Assembly: GCF_028595325.1 (NCBI RefSeq)
Contig: NZ_JAQQXR010000007.1
Location: 62,001-126,000, forward strand
DNA: 64,000 bases
Direction of reading: 5' to 3'
DNA from: Janthinobacterium fluminis
Lineage (GTDB): Bacteria; Pseudomonadota; Gammaproteobacteria; Burkholderiales; Burkholderiaceae_D
Part shown: positions 27,955 to 38,308 of the stretch, piece by piece
Layout of the letters: each line of letters starts with the position of its first letter
Position numbering within the stretch: the first letter of the stretch is position 1
Made by a program: the position numbers and the translations under genes
Notes under the pieces: model-generated
Told to the model about the DNA's origin: nothing
Databases searched by the model: none
Seen by the model: only the letters and a program-made list of their open reading frames with translations

Positions 27955-29013
27955 TTAGAAGGTGTAGCCGACTTCCGGCGCCTTGTTCTCCAGCGCGTCG
28001 AGCAGGCGCACCAGCGGCTTCAGCTCCTTGTAGCGGTTGGCGGTCTTGCGCACGTAGTCGAGCACGATCGGCAGGTCGCCCATGAAGGTGGCCTTGCCGT
28101 CGCGGTAGTTCAGGCGGGTGAACAGGCCGAGGATTTTCAGGTGGCGCTGCAGGGCCATGAACTCGAAGTCGCGGTAGAACGCGTCGATGTCCGGATTCAC
28201 CGGCAGGCCGGCCTTCTTGGCCCGCTGCCAGTAGCGGATCACCCAGTCGAGCACCATTTCCTCGTCCCACTGGATATAGGCGTCGCGCAGCAGCGAGGCC
28301 AGGTCGTAGGTGACGGGGCCGTAGACGGCGTCCTGGAAGTCGAGGATGCCGGGGTTGCCCTCGTCCATCCACATCAGGTTGCGCGAATGGTAGTCGCGGT
28401 GCATGAAGACCTGCTGCTGGGCCAGCACGTTGGCGCTGATCGCCTCGAACACGGCGTCGAGCTGGGTCTGCTGGGCCGGCGTCAGCGTCGCGCCCAGATG
28501 GCGGCCGATGTACCATTCGGGGAACAGATTCATTTCGCGCAGCACGAAGGCGCGGTCGAACTCGGGCAGCACGCCGGGCTGGCTGCGCTGCTGGATCTTG
28601 ACGAGCGCCTCCAGCGCCTCGGCGTACAGCACGGCGGCGTTGTCGTGGTCGAGCACCTGCAGGTAGGTGCGCGTGCCCAGGTCGGACAGCAGCAGAAAGC
28701 CCCGTTCCAGGTCTTGCGCGACGATGGCGGGCACGGACACGCCGGCCTCGGCCAGCAGCGCGGCCACCTTGACGAAGGCGGCGACGTTCTCGCGCTCGGG
28801 CGGCGCGTCCATGACAATCAGCGTGGCGCCGTGCGCCGCCCGGGTGGCCGGCAGGGCGTCGACGCGGAAGTAGCGGCGGAAGCTGGCGTCGCTCGAAGCG
28901 GGGCGCGCCGACGCCGGCAGCACCAGGTTCAAATCGCTCAGCCAGGCTTGCAATAGGGTCAGACGGGCGTCGGCGGTGGCCGGCGCGGCGGATAAAGTGG
29001 GGGTGATGGACAT
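27955..29013 (-). CDS. amgK: N-acetylmuramate/N-acetylglucosamine kinase AmgK
   Basis: The 352-residue protein has the aminoglycoside-phosphotransferase fold, with the catalytic loop FMHRDYHSRNLMW and the metal motif ILDFQDAV. It phosphorylates the anomeric position of MurNAc and GlcNAc from recycled peptidoglycan. It sits before murU and is divergent from lptD, the order also known in Pseudomonas. The start MSITPTLS at 29013 is preferred over one at 29100, which would read through the promoter region. Confidence 0.92.
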   Translation of the reverse strand: MSITPTLSAAPATADARLTLLQAWLSDLNLVLPASARPASSDASFRRYFRVDALPATRAAHGATLIVMDAPPERENVAAFVKVAALLAEAGVSVPAIVAQDLERGFLLLSDLGTRTYLQVLDHDNAAVLYAEALEALVKIQQRSQPGVLPEFDRAFVLREMNLFPEWYIGRHLGATLTPAQQTQLDAVFEAISANVLAQQQVFMHRDYHSRNLMWMDEGNPGILDFQDAVYGPVTYDLASLLRDAYIQWDEEMVLDWVIRYWQRAKKAGLPVNPDIDAFYRDFEFMALQRHLKILGLFTRLNYRDGKATFMGDLPIVLDYVRKTANRYKELKPLVRLLDALENKAPEVGYTF

Positions 29014-29111
29014 AAAGCGACCTGTGGAATCTGGGGGAAGGTGAAGATTCCCATATAATAAGGGATTCAAATCAAAAAAGCGCCTGCCATGGTGTTTCAA
29101 CCCTTCAATTC

Positions 29112-31337
29112 ATGAGCTGGTTTACAGCCCCCCCCTCGTCGCAGCGCCGGGCTTTCGCCCTGAGCGCCCTGGCCGCCGCGCTGGCCGCCGTGCCTGGCCA
29201 CGCCTTCGCGCAGAAGCGCCCGCCACGCGTCGACGACAAGAACGCGCCGACGGTTTTGCGCGCCGAACACATCGAAGGCCGCCCGGAGCGCGAGCTGACG
29301 CTGCAACGCGAAGCCGTGGTCACGCGCGACCAGACCAAGCTGAACGCCGACACGGCCTGCTACAAGATGGTCGAGGACGAGGTCGACGCCAGCGGCAAGG
29401 TGCGGCTGTGGCGCTTCGGCGACTACTACACGGGCGATTTGCTCAAGCTGAACATGGAGACGGGCCGCGGCTTCGTCCTCAAGCCGACCTATAAGATCGC
29501 CACCAGCAACGGCCAGGGCAAGGCTGAGCGCGTCGACTTCATCAATCCGGAGGAAGCCGTCGTCGTCGACGGCACCTACAGCACCTGCGAGGGCGAGAAC
29601 CCGGACTGGTATCTGAAGTCGAGCACCCTGAACCTGGACACCGGGCGCGACGTCGGCACCGGCGGCAAGACCATCGTCTACTTCAAGAACGTGCCCATCC
29701 TGGGCACGCCGGCGATCTCGTTCTCGCTGTCGGGCGCGCGCCGCTCCGGCTGGCTGGCGCCGACGGTGGGTTTCGCCTCGAAGAACGGCCTGGACCTGAC
29801 GATGCCCTATTATGTCAACATCGCGCCGAACCGCGATCTGACGCTGTACCCGCGCTATATCCAGCGGCGCGGCCTGCAACTGGGCGCCAACGGCCGCTAC
29901 ATCGGCGAGACGGCGGCCGGCAGCTACGCCGGCGAGACGCTGATCGAATACCTGCCGCGCGACCGCCTGTACAAGGGCGACCGCTACGCGCTGACCTCGT
30001 CGCACCTGCAGGCGCTGGCGCCGGGCCTGAGCTACGGCTGGAATGTGCGCACCGCCTCCGACGACGACTATCCGAGCGACTTCTCGAAGACCGTCGCCAG
30101 CAGCGCCGAGCGGCAGCTGCTGCGCGAGATTTACAGCGAATACCGCGGCGAATACTGGAATTTGACGGCGCGCGCGCAGAACTACCAGGTGCTGCAAGAC
30201 CCGACGCTGTTCGTGCCGCGCCCGTATGACCGCCTGCCGTCGCTGAACCTGCACGTGGGCCGCTTCGATGTCGGCGGCTTCGACTGGGCCGTCGACGCCG
30301 AGCTGACGCGCTTCTGGCACCCCGACCAGGTGCGCGGCAACCGCGCCGTCGTCGTGCCGCAGCTGAGCTACCCCTTCATCCGCCCCGGCTACTTCATCAC
30401 GCCCAAGCTGATGTTGCACGCCAGCGCCTACCAGCTCGACGACAACGTCGTCAGCAACAGCCAGTTCAAGGACCGCGCGCCGACGCGCGCCGTGCCCACC
30501 GTTTCCGTCGACAGCGGCCTGGTGTTCGAACGCGACGCCAAGCTGTTCGGCCGCGCCGTCACGCAGACGCTGGAGCCGCGCCTGTTCTTCGTCTACACGC
30601 CGTACCGCGAGCAGAGCGGCTTGCCCCTGTTCGACACGGCCGACGCCGGTTTCACGCTGGCCCAGTTGTTCAGCGAAAACCGCTTCGTCGGCGCCGACCG
30701 CATCGGCGACACCAAGCAGGTGACGGCGGCGCTGACCTCGCGCTTCCTCGAACCGAGCGGCGCCGAGCGCTTGCGCCTGACCTTCGGCCAGCGCTATTAT
30801 CTGACCGAACAAAAGGTGCAACTGGGCGCGACCTCGCCGAACACGCCGAGCCGTTCCGACATGCTGCTGGCGGCCGCCGGGCGCATCTCGGAAACCTGGG
30901 GCTTCGACAGCGCGCTGCAGTACAATGCCAGCGACCGCCGCATGATCAGCGGGAACTACAGCCTGCAGTGGCAGCCGGGGCCGAAGAAGGTGCTCAACGT
31001 CGGCCAGCGCAACTACCGCGGCAGCTTCAAGAACACCGAGGTGTCGGCCCAGTGGCCGCTGTCGTCGCGCTGGTATGGCGTGGGCCGTATCAACTACTCG
31101 GTGCTCGACAAGCGTATCATCGAAAGCCTGGTCGGCCTCGAATACAAGCGCGACTGCTGGGTCTTCCGCATGGGCGCGCAGCGCTTCGTGACGACCGCGA
31201 AGAGCGTGTCGACGCCGATTTTCTTCCAGCTCGAACTGATCGGCCTGTCGAGCAACCTGGGCTTCGGCAGCAACGCACTGGAGGTCTTGTCGACGAAGAT
31301 CCCCGGTTACCAAAGGCTCAGTCCGGCCACCCGCTAA
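29112..31337 (+). CDS. lptD: LPS-assembly outer membrane protein LptD
   Basis: The 741-residue protein has a signal peptide (to about GHAFA), an N-terminal LptA-like jellyroll (about 45-170, LRAEHIEGRPERELTLQ) and a C-terminal 26-strand type barrel. Cys residues in TACYKM and YSTCEGENPDW, plus a single Cys in RDCWVFRMG near the end, are placed for the disulfides that lock LptD; E. coli has a Cys pair at the last place. It inserts LPS into the outer leaflet with LptE, encoded near 44.6 kb. A strong terminator follows. Confidence 0.96.
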   Translation: MSWFTAPPSSQRRAFALSALAAALAAVPGHAFAQKRPPRVDDKNAPTVLRAEHIEGRPERELTLQREAVVTRDQTKLNADTACYKMVEDEVDASGKVRLWRFGDYYTGDLLKLNMETGRGFVLKPTYKIATSNGQGKAERVDFINPEEAVVVDGTYSTCEGENPDWYLKSSTLNLDTGRDVGTGGKTIVYFKNVPILGTPAISFSLSGARRSGWLAPTVGFASKNGLDLTMPYYVNIAPNRDLTLYPRYIQRRGLQLGANGRYIGETAAGSYAGETLIEYLPRDRLYKGDRYALTSSHLQALAPGLSYGWNVRTASDDDYPSDFSKTVASSAERQLLREIYSEYRGEYWNLTARAQNYQVLQDPTLFVPRPYDRLPSLNLHVGRFDVGGFDWAVDAELTRFWHPDQVRGNRAVVVPQLSYPFIRPGYFITPKLMLHASAYQLDDNVVSNSQFKDRAPTRAVPTVSVDSGLVFERDAKLFGRAVTQTLEPRLFFVYTPYREQSGLPLFDTADAGFTLAQLFSENRFVGADRIGDTKQVTAALTSRFLEPSGAERLRLTFGQRYYLTEQKVQLGATSPNTPSRSDMLLAAAGRISETWGFDSALQYNASDRRMISGNYSLQWQPGPKKVLNVGQRNYRGSFKNTEVSAQWPLSSRWYGVGRINYSVLDKRIIESLVGLEYKRDCWVFRMGAQRFVTTAKSVSTPIFFQLELIGLSSNLGFGSNALEVLSTKIPGYQRLSPATR

Positions 31338-31350
31338 CACCGGAACTTGC

Positions 31351-31396
31351 GCCGCCGGCCAGGCTCTGACAGCTGGCCGGCGGCGGCGGTTTTTTT
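31351..31396 (+). terminator. Rho-independent terminator after lptD
   Basis: A perfect 12-bp stem (31351-31362 with 31373-31384), extended by GC pairs, precedes a run of seven T (31390-31396). It separates lptD from surA, so surA probably has its own promoter or depends on read-through. Confidence 0.85.
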
Positions 31397-31443
31397 ATCC
31401 ACCTGAACTCATGAGCGCTCTACACATTATGCGGAATGCCAGT

Positions 31444-32802
31444 ATGCACCAACTCAAAATTGCAGCGGTTTTGCTGTGCGCCCTGTCCGGCGCCACGGCC
31501 ACCAGTGTCTGGGCGCAGGACGCCAAGGCGGCCCCGGCGGCGGCCAAGGGCTTCGTCCCGGCCGGCGCCAACGCGATCGATTCCATCCTCGTCGTCGTCA
31601 ACGACGACGTCATCACGCGCAACGAACTGGCGGCCCGCATCGAATCCGTGGAGCGGCGCATGAAGGCGCAGAACGTGGCCCTGCCCGAGCCGGCCGACTT
31701 GCGCCGCCAACTGCTCGAACGCATGATCGTCGAGCGCGCGCAGATGCAACTGGCCAAGGAGATGGGCGTGCGCGTCGACGACGCCACGCTGGACCGCGCC
31801 ATCGGCCGCATCGCCGAGCAGCAAAAGCTCACCGTGCAGGACTTGCGCAACCAGATGGAAAAAGAGGGCACCACCTTCGCCGCCTTCCGCGAAGATATCC
31901 GCGACGAGATCATCATGCAGCGCCTGCGCGAGCACGAGGTCGACGCCAAGCTGCAGATTTCCGAGGCCGAGGTGGACAGCTTCATGGCCGCCGAGCAGGC
32001 CGCCGCGCGCGAGCAGGTCGAGCTGAACCTGGCGCAAATCATGGTGCGCATCCCCGACAACGCGACGCCCGAGCAGATCGGCGCCCGCAAAGCCCGCGCC
32101 GAGGAGGTGATGCGCCAGTTGCGCACCGGCGCGGACTTCGCCAAGATGGCCGGCACGTATTCGGACGCGGCCGACGCGCTGAAGGGCGGCGAGATCGGCT
32201 GGCGCAGCCCCGAGCGGCTGCCGCCGCTGTTCGCCGAGCAACTGGGCAAGCTGAAGCCGGGCCAGGTCACCCCCATCATCAAGAGCGCCGGTGCCTTCCA
32301 CATCCTGAAGCTGGTCGACAAGCGCAGCGCCGCCGAGGCCCAGGCCACCGCGGCCGTGCAGCAGACGCGCGCGCGGCACATCCTGATCGCGGTGACGCCG
32401 ACGATGTCGGCCGCCGACGCCAAGCGCAAGCTGGCCGAGTTGAAGGAGCGCCTCGACAACAAGACCGCCAAGTTCGAGGAGCTGGCGCGGCTGTTCTCGA
32501 CGGACAGCACGGCCGCCAAGGGTGGCGAGCTGGGCTGGTTGTACCCGGGCGACGCCCTGCCGGAGTTCGAGGCGGTTATGGATGGCTTGCAGCCGGGCCA
32601 GGTCAGCAACCCCGTCGAAACGAGCTTCGGCATCCACCTGATCGAGGTGCTGGAGCGCAAGAGCGACGACGTGTCGAAGGAAAAACAGCGCGCCGCCGCC
32701 CGCAACGCGCTGCGCGAGCGCAAGCTCGTCGACGCCACCGAGGATTGGCAGCGCCAGGTGCGCGACCGCGCCTACGTGGAAATGCGCGGCGACGACAAGT
32801 AA
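31444..32802 (+). CDS. surA: Periplasmic chaperone and peptidyl-prolyl isomerase SurA
   Basis: The 452-residue protein has a signal peptide ([20 protein letters not shown], cut near VWAQ), the SurA N-terminal domain ([21 protein letters not shown]) and two parvulin domains: about residues 170-275 ([15 protein letters not shown]) and 300-410 ([17 protein letters not shown]). It carries barrel proteins such as LptD to the Bam complex. In-frame ATGs at 31411 and 31429 are possible; 31444 has the best ribosome-binding site and signal peptide. pdxA begins 4 bp after its stop. Confidence 0.95.
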   Translation: MHQLKIAAVLLCALSGATATSVWAQDAKAAPAAAKGFVPAGANAIDSILVVVNDDVITRNELAARIESVERRMKAQNVALPEPADLRRQLLERMIVERAQMQLAKEMGVRVDDATLDRAIGRIAEQQKLTVQDLRNQMEKEGTTFAAFREDIRDEIIMQRLREHEVDAKLQISEAEVDSFMAAEQAAAREQVELNLAQIMVRIPDNATPEQIGARKARAEEVMRQLRTGADFAKMAGTYSDAADALKGGEIGWRSPERLPPLFAEQLGKLKPGQVTPIIKSAGAFHILKLVDKRSAAEAQATAAVQQTRARHILIAVTPTMSAADAKRKLAELKERLDNKTAKFEELARLFSTDSTAAKGGELGWLYPGDALPEFEAVMDGLQPGQVSNPVETSFGIHLIEVLERKSDDVSKEKQRAAARNALRERKLVDATEDWQRQVRDRAYVEMRGDDK

Positions 32803-32806
32803 GCCC

Positions 32807-33889
32807 ATGAGCGAGCCCACCAGCGCCCGGAGCGTTCCGGGGCGCGCCGCGGCGCGTCCCGTCATCGCCGTCACCGTCGGCGAGCCGGCCGGCATCGGCC
32901 CGGAAATCGCCCTGCGCGCCGCCTGGGCGCTGCGCCAGCGCGTCAACTGCGTGCTGCTGGGCGACGCCGCCTTCCTGGCGCTGACGGCCAGCCTGATCGA
33001 TCCCGCCATGCAATTGGCGGCGCTGTCGCTGCAGGCGCTGCGCCACGGCGGCCTGCCGCACTTCGGCCCGGGCCGCCTGGCCGTCGTCGACGTGCCGCTG
33101 GCCGCGCACGTCGTGCCCGGCGTGCTCGACAAGGAAAACGGCCGGGCCGTGCTGGCCACGCTGGACGCCGCCGTCGAGGGCGTCGCGGCCGGCCGCTTCG
33201 ACGCCATCGTCACGGCGCCGCTGCAAAAAAGCACCATCAACGACGCCGGCGTGGCCTTTTCCGGCCACACGGAATACCTGGCCGGGCAAACCAACACGGC
33301 CCAGGTCGTGATGATGCTGGCCGGCGAACCGGGCGGCGGCGCCGCGCCGCTGCGCGTGGCGCTGGCCACCACCCACCTGCCGCTGGCCGGGGTGGCGGCG
33401 GCCATCACGCCGGCCGGCCTGGCGACGACGCTGGACATCATCGACGCCGACCTGCGGCGCAAATTCGGCATCGCCGCGCCGCGCATCCTCGTGGCCGGCC
33501 TGAACCCGCACGCGGGCGAGGGCGGCTACCTGGGGCGCGAGGAAATCGACACGATCGCGCCGGCCATCGCGGCGGCGCGGGCGCGCGGCATCGACGCCCG
33601 CGGCCCGTATCCGGCCGATACCCTGTTCCAGCCGAAATACCTTTGCGAGGCCGACTGCGTGCTGGCCATGTACCACGACCAGGGCTTGCCGGTGCTGAAG
33701 TACGCGACCTTCGGGCACGGCGTCAACATCACGCTGGGCCTGCCGCTGATCCGCACCTCGGTCGACCACGGCACGGCGTTGGACCTGGCCGCGCAAGGGC
33801 TGGGCCTGGCCGACTGCGGCAGCATGGAGGCGGCCATCGACACGGCCGTGCACATGGTGCGCGCGTCCCGCAACAACGGCGCCGGCTGA
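32807..33889 (+). CDS. pdxA: 4-hydroxythreonine-4-phosphate dehydrogenase
   Basis: The 360-residue enzyme oxidises 4-phosphohydroxy-threonine in the DXP-dependent route to pyridoxal phosphate. Family marks are [28 protein letters not shown] with GHTEYLA, metal-binding His residues, and [20 protein letters not shown]. It lies between surA and rsmA, the same order as surA-pdxA-rsmA in E. coli. The first 15 residues are a variable extension. Confidence 0.96.
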   Translation: MSEPTSARSVPGRAAARPVIAVTVGEPAGIGPEIALRAAWALRQRVNCVLLGDAAFLALTASLIDPAMQLAALSLQALRHGGLPHFGPGRLAVVDVPLAAHVVPGVLDKENGRAVLATLDAAVEGVAAGRFDAIVTAPLQKSTINDAGVAFSGHTEYLAGQTNTAQVVMMLAGEPGGGAAPLRVALATTHLPLAGVAAAITPAGLATTLDIIDADLRRKFGIAAPRILVAGLNPHAGEGGYLGREEIDTIAPAIAAARARGIDARGPYPADTLFQPKYLCEADCVLAMYHDQGLPVLKYATFGHGVNITLGLPLIRTSVDHGTALDLAAQGLGLADCGSMEAAIDTAVHMVRASRNNGAG

Positions 33890-33919
33890 TTTGCCGCGTC
33901 CCACCAACAGAAGACCATC

Positions 33920-34699
33920 ATGAAACACATTGCCCGCAAGCGCTTCGGCCAGAATTTCCTGCACGATAAATACGTGCTCGACGACATCACGGCCGCCATC
34001 GCGCCCCAGCCCGACGACAGCCTCGTCGAAATCGGCCCCGGCCTGGGCGCGATGACGGAGCAGCTGCTCAAGCGGCTCGACAAAATGCACGTCGTCGAAC
34101 TCGACCGCGACCTCGTCGCGCGCCTGGAAAAGACCTTCAACCCGGCCAAGCTGACGATACACGCCGGCGACGCGCTGCAATTCGACTTCGGCGCGCTGCC
34201 CGTGGCCGAGGGCAAGAAGCTGCGCGTCGTCGGCAATCTGCCGTACAACATCTCCAGCCCGCTGCTGTTCCACCTGGCCGACTTCGCCGCGCAGGTGCAG
34301 GACCAGCACTTTATGCTGCAAAAGGAAGTCGTCGAGCGCATGGTGGCCGAGCCGGGTAGCAAGGCCTACGGGCGCTTGTCGGTGATGCTGCAGTGGCGCT
34401 ACGACATGAGCTTGCTGTTCATCGTGCCGCCGACGGCCTTCGACCCGCCGCCCAAGGTCGAGTCGGCGATCGTGCGCATGGTGCCGGTGGCGCAGCGCCT
34501 GGCCTGCGACCAGGCGACGCTGGAAGCGGTCGTCATGAAGGCGTTCTCGCAGCGCCGCAAAGTGATCCGCAACTGCCTGGCCGGCATGTTCACGGAAGCG
34601 CAGATCGCCGCGGCCGGCATCGATCCGACGCTGCGCCCGGAGACGGTGGGCCTGGCCCAGTACGTGGCGCTGGCCAACCTGCTGCAGCCGCCGGTCTGA
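33920..34699 (+). CDS. rsmA: 16S rRNA adenine dimethyltransferase RsmA (KsgA)
   Basis: The 259-residue methyltransferase begins [20 protein letters not shown] and has the SAM motif [15 protein letters not shown] and the catalytic [12 protein letters not shown]. It dimethylates two adjacent adenines, A1518 and A1519, in late 30S assembly. It ends the lptD-surA-pdxA-rsmA series. No plus-strand terminator was found after it; the hairpin at 34771 points the other way. Confidence 0.97.
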   Translation: MKHIARKRFGQNFLHDKYVLDDITAAIAPQPDDSLVEIGPGLGAMTEQLLKRLDKMHVVELDRDLVARLEKTFNPAKLTIHAGDALQFDFGALPVAEGKKLRVVGNLPYNISSPLLFHLADFAAQVQDQHFMLQKEVVERMVAEPGSKAYGRLSVMLQWRYDMSLLFIVPPTAFDPPPKVESAIVRMVPVAQRLACDQATLEAVVMKAFSQRRKVIRNCLAGMFTEAQIAAAGIDPTLRPETVGLAQYVALANLLQPPV

Positions 34700-34770
34700 G
34701 CGTTGCCGGGCGGGTAAGCTTGAGGGGCGAGTTTGCCGTTCAAGCGCGCTCTGCCAGGCAATTTTCGGGC

Positions 34771-34799
34771 AAAAAAAAGCCCGCTGGTGAAAGCGGGCT
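34771..34799 (-). terminator. Rho-independent terminator of the lipoprotein gene
   Basis: AGCCCGCT (34778-34785) pairs with AGCGGGCT (34792-34799), and the minus-strand transcript continues into eight T. It lies about 120 bp past the stop of the lipoprotein gene, so the mRNA has an unusually long 3' tail. Confidence 0.75.
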
Positions 34800-34918
34800 A
34801 AATCCAATTCTTGGAAGAGTTGGAGGAGACAGATGCAGTATGCTGCATCGCCGCATATAACTCCAATTTATATTTCAAATACCAATCATTCGATATTTGA
34901 ATATCTCTCCCCGCGCCT

Positions 34919-35554
34919 TTATTTCGGCGTGCACTTCACTTCCAGCGTCTTGACAGGTCCGTCCGGCATGATGCCGGCGCCGCTGGCGGCGCTCACGGTG
35001 CAATTGACCGTCAGCGGCTTGGCTGTCGCCGGCGGCGGCACGATAGGCGGGATAGGCACAACCTGAACGTTGTACGGCGCGTCATAGTAGACCGGCGCCG
35101 CGAAGGCGAACGGGGTCAACTTGCTGGCGTCCGCGCCGCCCGTCACGTCGACGGTGCCGACGGTGCCGTTGGCGAGGCGGATGATCTGGCCGGGCGGCAG
35201 GCCCTCCACGGTGCCGCTGAGGGAGTTGCTATTCAGGATGCAGCTGACCACGGCGGAAATGGAGGTGTAATGTCCGGCCGAGCCGGTATTGCCCGAAATG
35301 CCGCATTGCATGTGCTGTGCCGACTTCTCGATACGGATGTCATAGTTTTGGCCGTAGTCGGCGCGCTGCGAGAAGGTGAAGCTGGTGGCGCCTTTTTTCG
35401 GTTCGAGTATTTCGCCATTGTTCGACAGCTTCAGGCCGTCCTGAGTGAGGCCGATGATCACGCCGCTGACGTCGAAGGATTGCTTGCCGCCGCAGGCGGC
35501 GAGGCCCAGGGTGGCGGCCAGGATGGCGCTGGCGCGCAGGTAAGATAACTTCAT
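34919..35554 (-). CDS. Lipoprotein of unknown function (tandem copy A)
   Basis: The 211-residue protein has a signal peptide with lipobox LAACGGK. The mature part reads DVSGVIIGLTQDGLKLSNNG, then GATSFTFSQR, YDIRIEK and VVSCILNSNSLSG, then a second, looser unit rich in Pro and closing LEVKCTPK. The layout is repeated beta-rich modules of about 90 residues ending in Cys. It is a clear paralogue of the gene upstream and was formed by tandem duplication. No function was recognised; it is probably anchored in the outer membrane. Confidence 0.8.
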   Translation of the reverse strand: MKLSYLRASAILAATLGLAACGGKQSFDVSGVIIGLTQDGLKLSNNGEILEPKKGATSFTFSQRADYGQNYDIRIEKSAQHMQCGISGNTGSAGHYTSISAVVSCILNSNSLSGTVEGLPPGQIIRLANGTVGTVDVTGGADASKLTPFAFAAPVYYDAPYNVQVVPIPPIVPPPATAKPLTVNCTVSAASGAGIMPDGPVKTLEVKCTPK

Positions 35555-35621
35555 GTAAGTCTCCAGGGAATAAGATGGGGAGGGCGCGGCCCGCGGGCCG
35601 CGCCGAAAGCGGGGAGGCGGC

Positions 35622-36212
35622 CTAGACCGGCTTCGGCACGCAGACGACCTTCACGTTGTTGATGGGATCTTTGCCCATCACGCCGCCGCCGTTCGTCACT
35701 TCGCATTTTTTGGCGGCGGGAATGGAGGCGGGCAGCAGGCTCACCGCGTAGGCGTCGCCGTCATCGACATCCTTGAGCGTGAACGGGCCGTTTTTCGTAA
35801 TCGCCAGCGTTTCGGGCGCTTTCAGGATGGTCAGGCTCTCCGTCGCGTCCAGGCCGCTAACCTCGCCGCCCAGCGGGTGGTGTTCGGTGACGCAGGTCAC
35901 CACGATGTTATTGACATTGTAGTTCGACGACTTGCCGCTGCCGCCCTGTACGGTGCAATGGGCCGCTTGCGGGTCCGTCTTGACCCTCACGTCGTACTGC
36001 GTGTCGGAGCCGATCAATTGGGTAAAGGTGAAGCCGCTGGCGCCTTTGGGCACCGGCGCCGTGGCGCTGCCGTTCATCAGCACGAGGCCGTCTTTTTTCA
36101 GGCCGACGACACTGCCGCCGAGGACCACGTTGCCATTGCCTTTGCCGCCGCACGCGGCCAAACCGGCGACGCAGGCCAGGGCGACGATCGTGCGCAGATA
36201 CAAACTTTTCAT
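35622..36212 (-). CDS. Lipoprotein of unknown function (tandem copy B)
   Basis: The 196-residue protein has the lipobox LAACGGK and starts MKSLYLRTIVALACVAGLA. The first module VVGLKKDGLVLMNGS...GASGFTFTQL...YDVRVKTD...IVVTCVTEHHPLGG matches copy A step by step. A second module ends VKVVCVPKPV. The pattern GL-x4-GL-x-L-x-N recalls bacterial proteins of Massilia and relatives with repeated DUF-like beta modules, but no named family was recognised. It lies 67 bp upstream of copy A and probably forms an operon with it. Confidence 0.8.
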   Translation of the reverse strand: MKSLYLRTIVALACVAGLAACGGKGNGNVVLGGSVVGLKKDGLVLMNGSATAPVPKGASGFTFTQLIGSDTQYDVRVKTDPQAAHCTVQGGSGKSSNYNVNNIVVTCVTEHHPLGGEVSGLDATESLTILKAPETLAITKNGPFTLKDVDDGDAYAVSLLPASIPAAKKCEVTNGGGVMGKDPINNVKVVCVPKPV

Positions 36213-36462
36213 ACTTTCTCCAAAAAACGAATAAGGTCAAAGCGCAACTCGGATGCCGGCGCCGCGTGGTTCAAGGTTTTCGGCAGCCATTTTAGTCTAT
36301 CCAGCAACATTGTTGCCCTGTCTCTTGTATCTCCCTGTAACAATTTTTTGCTTGAAGCGCCTTTGCGGCGCGGCGCCAGCGCAAAGGCGGCGGGGGGCCG
36401 CTGTCCGCCGCGCGGATAAATGCGACAATACCGCCATCTGTTGCGAACCCATTCTGCCGTTT

Positions 36463-37170
36463 ATGCCCCCGATCCCCCCGAAAGCCATCCTGTTCGACCT
36501 CGACGACACCCTGTGGCCGATCGGCCCCGTCATCGCCCGCGCTGAGTTGCTATTGCACGACTGGCTGGGGCAGCACGCGCCCGGCGTGGCCCGGCAGTTC
36601 TCGATCGACGCGCTGCGCCAGCGTCGCCTGGCGCTGCTGGAAGAGCGGCCGCAGTTGCTCGTCGACCTGGGCGAGCTGCGCCGCATCGGCCTGCTGGCCG
36701 CCTTCGAGGCGGCCGGCGAGGACGTCGCCAAGGTCGAGCCGGCGATGGCGCTGTTCCAGGCCGCCCGCAATGCCGTCACGCCGTATGCGGACGTGTTGCC
36801 GGGCCTGGCGCGGCTGCGCGGCCGGGTCTTGCTCGGCTCGATCTCGAATGGCGTCGCCGACCTCGACGTGATCGGCATGGCCGGGCATTTCACGGTGTCG
36901 CTGGCGGCCAGGGAGTTCGGCCGCGCCAAGCCGGACCCGGCCATCTTCACGGCCGCCTGCGCGGCGCTGGGCGTGGCGCCGGCCGAGGCCGTGTATGTCG
37001 GCGACGATTTGCGGCTGGACGTGGCGGGGGCGCAAAACGCCGGCATGCGCGCGCTGTGGATGAACCGCCGCGCCAGCAGCGAGCACGTGGCGGCCGGCAT
37101 CCGCCCGGACGCCATTTGCGCCTCATTTGACGATCTTCTGCGCTGGCTCGACGGCCACGCCGAAGAATGA
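36463..37170 (+). CDS. HAD-superfamily hydrolase
   Basis: The 235-residue protein has HAD motif I in ILFDLDDTLWP, motif II in LLGSISNG, motif III Lys in GRAKPDPAIF and motif IV in VYVGDDLRLDVAGAQNAGM. The helical cap between motifs I and II marks it as a C1-type phosphatase. Substrate unknown. The start MPPIPPKAILF is chosen; the longer frame upstream is non-coding. The 250-bp gap before it has a 10-bp inverted repeat (36358-36389) but no gene. Confidence 0.92.
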   Translation: MPPIPPKAILFDLDDTLWPIGPVIARAELLLHDWLGQHAPGVARQFSIDALRQRRLALLEERPQLLVDLGELRRIGLLAAFEAAGEDVAKVEPAMALFQAARNAVTPYADVLPGLARLRGRVLLGSISNGVADLDVIGMAGHFTVSLAAREFGRAKPDPAIFTAACAALGVAPAEAVYVGDDLRLDVAGAQNAGMRALWMNRRASSEHVAAGIRPDAICASFDDLLRWLDGHAEE

Positions 37171-37249
37171 TGCGCCGGCGCGCCTGCCAGCGTGCATAAT
37201 GGCGTTTCACACTGAGTAAACGCAGCCCGCGTCTGCCGAGAAGAGACTT

Positions 37250-38266
37250 ATGCCACTCGATATCCGTGCCCAAACCCTGCTCAAAGCCTTGATCGAGCGC
37301 TACATCGCCGACGGCCAGCCGGTCGGTTCGCGGGCGCTGTCGAAAATTTCCGGCCTAGAGCTGTCGCCGGCGACCATCCGCAACATCATGGCCGACCTGG
37401 AGGAGCTCGGCTATGTGGCCAGCCCGCACACCTCGGCCGGGCGCATCCCGACGCCGCGCGGCTACCGCATCTTCGTCGACACGCTGCTGACGGTGCAGCA
37501 CATCGACGAGCATTCGGTCGAGGCGGGCATGCGCCTGCAGTTCCAGCAGCCGCAGAAAATGATCGCCAACGCGGCGCAGATGCTGTCCTCGCTGTCGCAG
37601 TTCGCCGGCGTCGTGCTCAGCCCGCGGCGCGAGTCCGTGTTCCAGCAGATCGAGTTCCTGCGCCTGTCGGAAAAGCGCATCCTGCTCGTCATCGTCGGCC
37701 CGACGGGCGACGTGCAAAACCGCATGCTGCTGACGGAGGCCGACTACACGCCGGCGCAACTGGTGCAGTCGGCCAATTACATCAACCAGCATTACGGCGG
37801 CCTGTCCTTCGACGACGTGCGCATCCGCCTGCAGGGCGAGCTGCGCCAGTTGCGCGACGATATGGGGCGCTTGATGCAGGCGGCCGTCGAGGCCGGCAGC
37901 GAGGCGATGGCCGACCATTCGGACGACATGATCATCGCCGGCGAGCGCAATCTGCTCAGCGTCAGCGATTTGTCGTCGAATATGAGTTCGCTGCGGCAAA
38001 TGTTCGACATGTTCGAGCAAAAGACGGGGCTGATGCAATTGCTGGACGTGTCGAGCAAGGCGACGGGGGTGCAGATTTTTATCGGCGGCGAATCGAACCT
38101 GGTGCCGATGGACGAGATGAGCGTCGTTACGGCGCCATACGAGGTCAACGGCAAGATCGTCGGGACCTTGGGGGTGATCGGGCCGACGCGCATGGCTTAC
38201 GAGCGCGTGATCCCCATCGTCGACATCACGGCCAAGCTGTTATCGAACGCGCTCAGCCATCATTGA
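37250..38266 (+). CDS. hrcA: Heat-inducible transcription repressor HrcA
   Basis: The 338-residue protein has a winged-helix N-terminus ([51 protein letters not shown]) shown here in part: [10 protein letters not shown] and [13 protein letters not shown]-like domain follows, with [13 protein letters not shown] [11 protein letters not shown] and FIGGESNL. HrcA binds CIRCE operators before groES and dnaK genes. No CIRCE element was found in this window, so its targets lie elsewhere. The gene is alone, with fur convergent after it. Confidence 0.96.
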   Translation: MPLDIRAQTLLKALIERYIADGQPVGSRALSKISGLELSPATIRNIMADLEELGYVASPHTSAGRIPTPRGYRIFVDTLLTVQHIDEHSVEAGMRLQFQQPQKMIANAAQMLSSLSQFAGVVLSPRRESVFQQIEFLRLSEKRILLVIVGPTGDVQNRMLLTEADYTPAQLVQSANYINQHYGGLSFDDVRIRLQGELRQLRDDMGRLMQAAVEAGSEAMADHSDDMIIAGERNLLSVSDLSSNMSSLRQMFDMFEQKTGLMQLLDVSSKATGVQIFIGGESNLVPMDEMSVVTAPYEVNGKIVGTLGVIGPTRMAYERVIPIVDITAKLLSNALSHH

Positions 38267-38308
38267 AGGGGGCGCTCGCCCGCCGGGGCCGCGCCGCCCC
38301 GACGCCGC

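Noticed and set aside
36358..36389. 10-bp inverted repeat CGCCTTTGCG/CGCAAAGGCG before the HAD gene
   Set aside because: It has no T-run and no match to a known operator; it was not called as a site.
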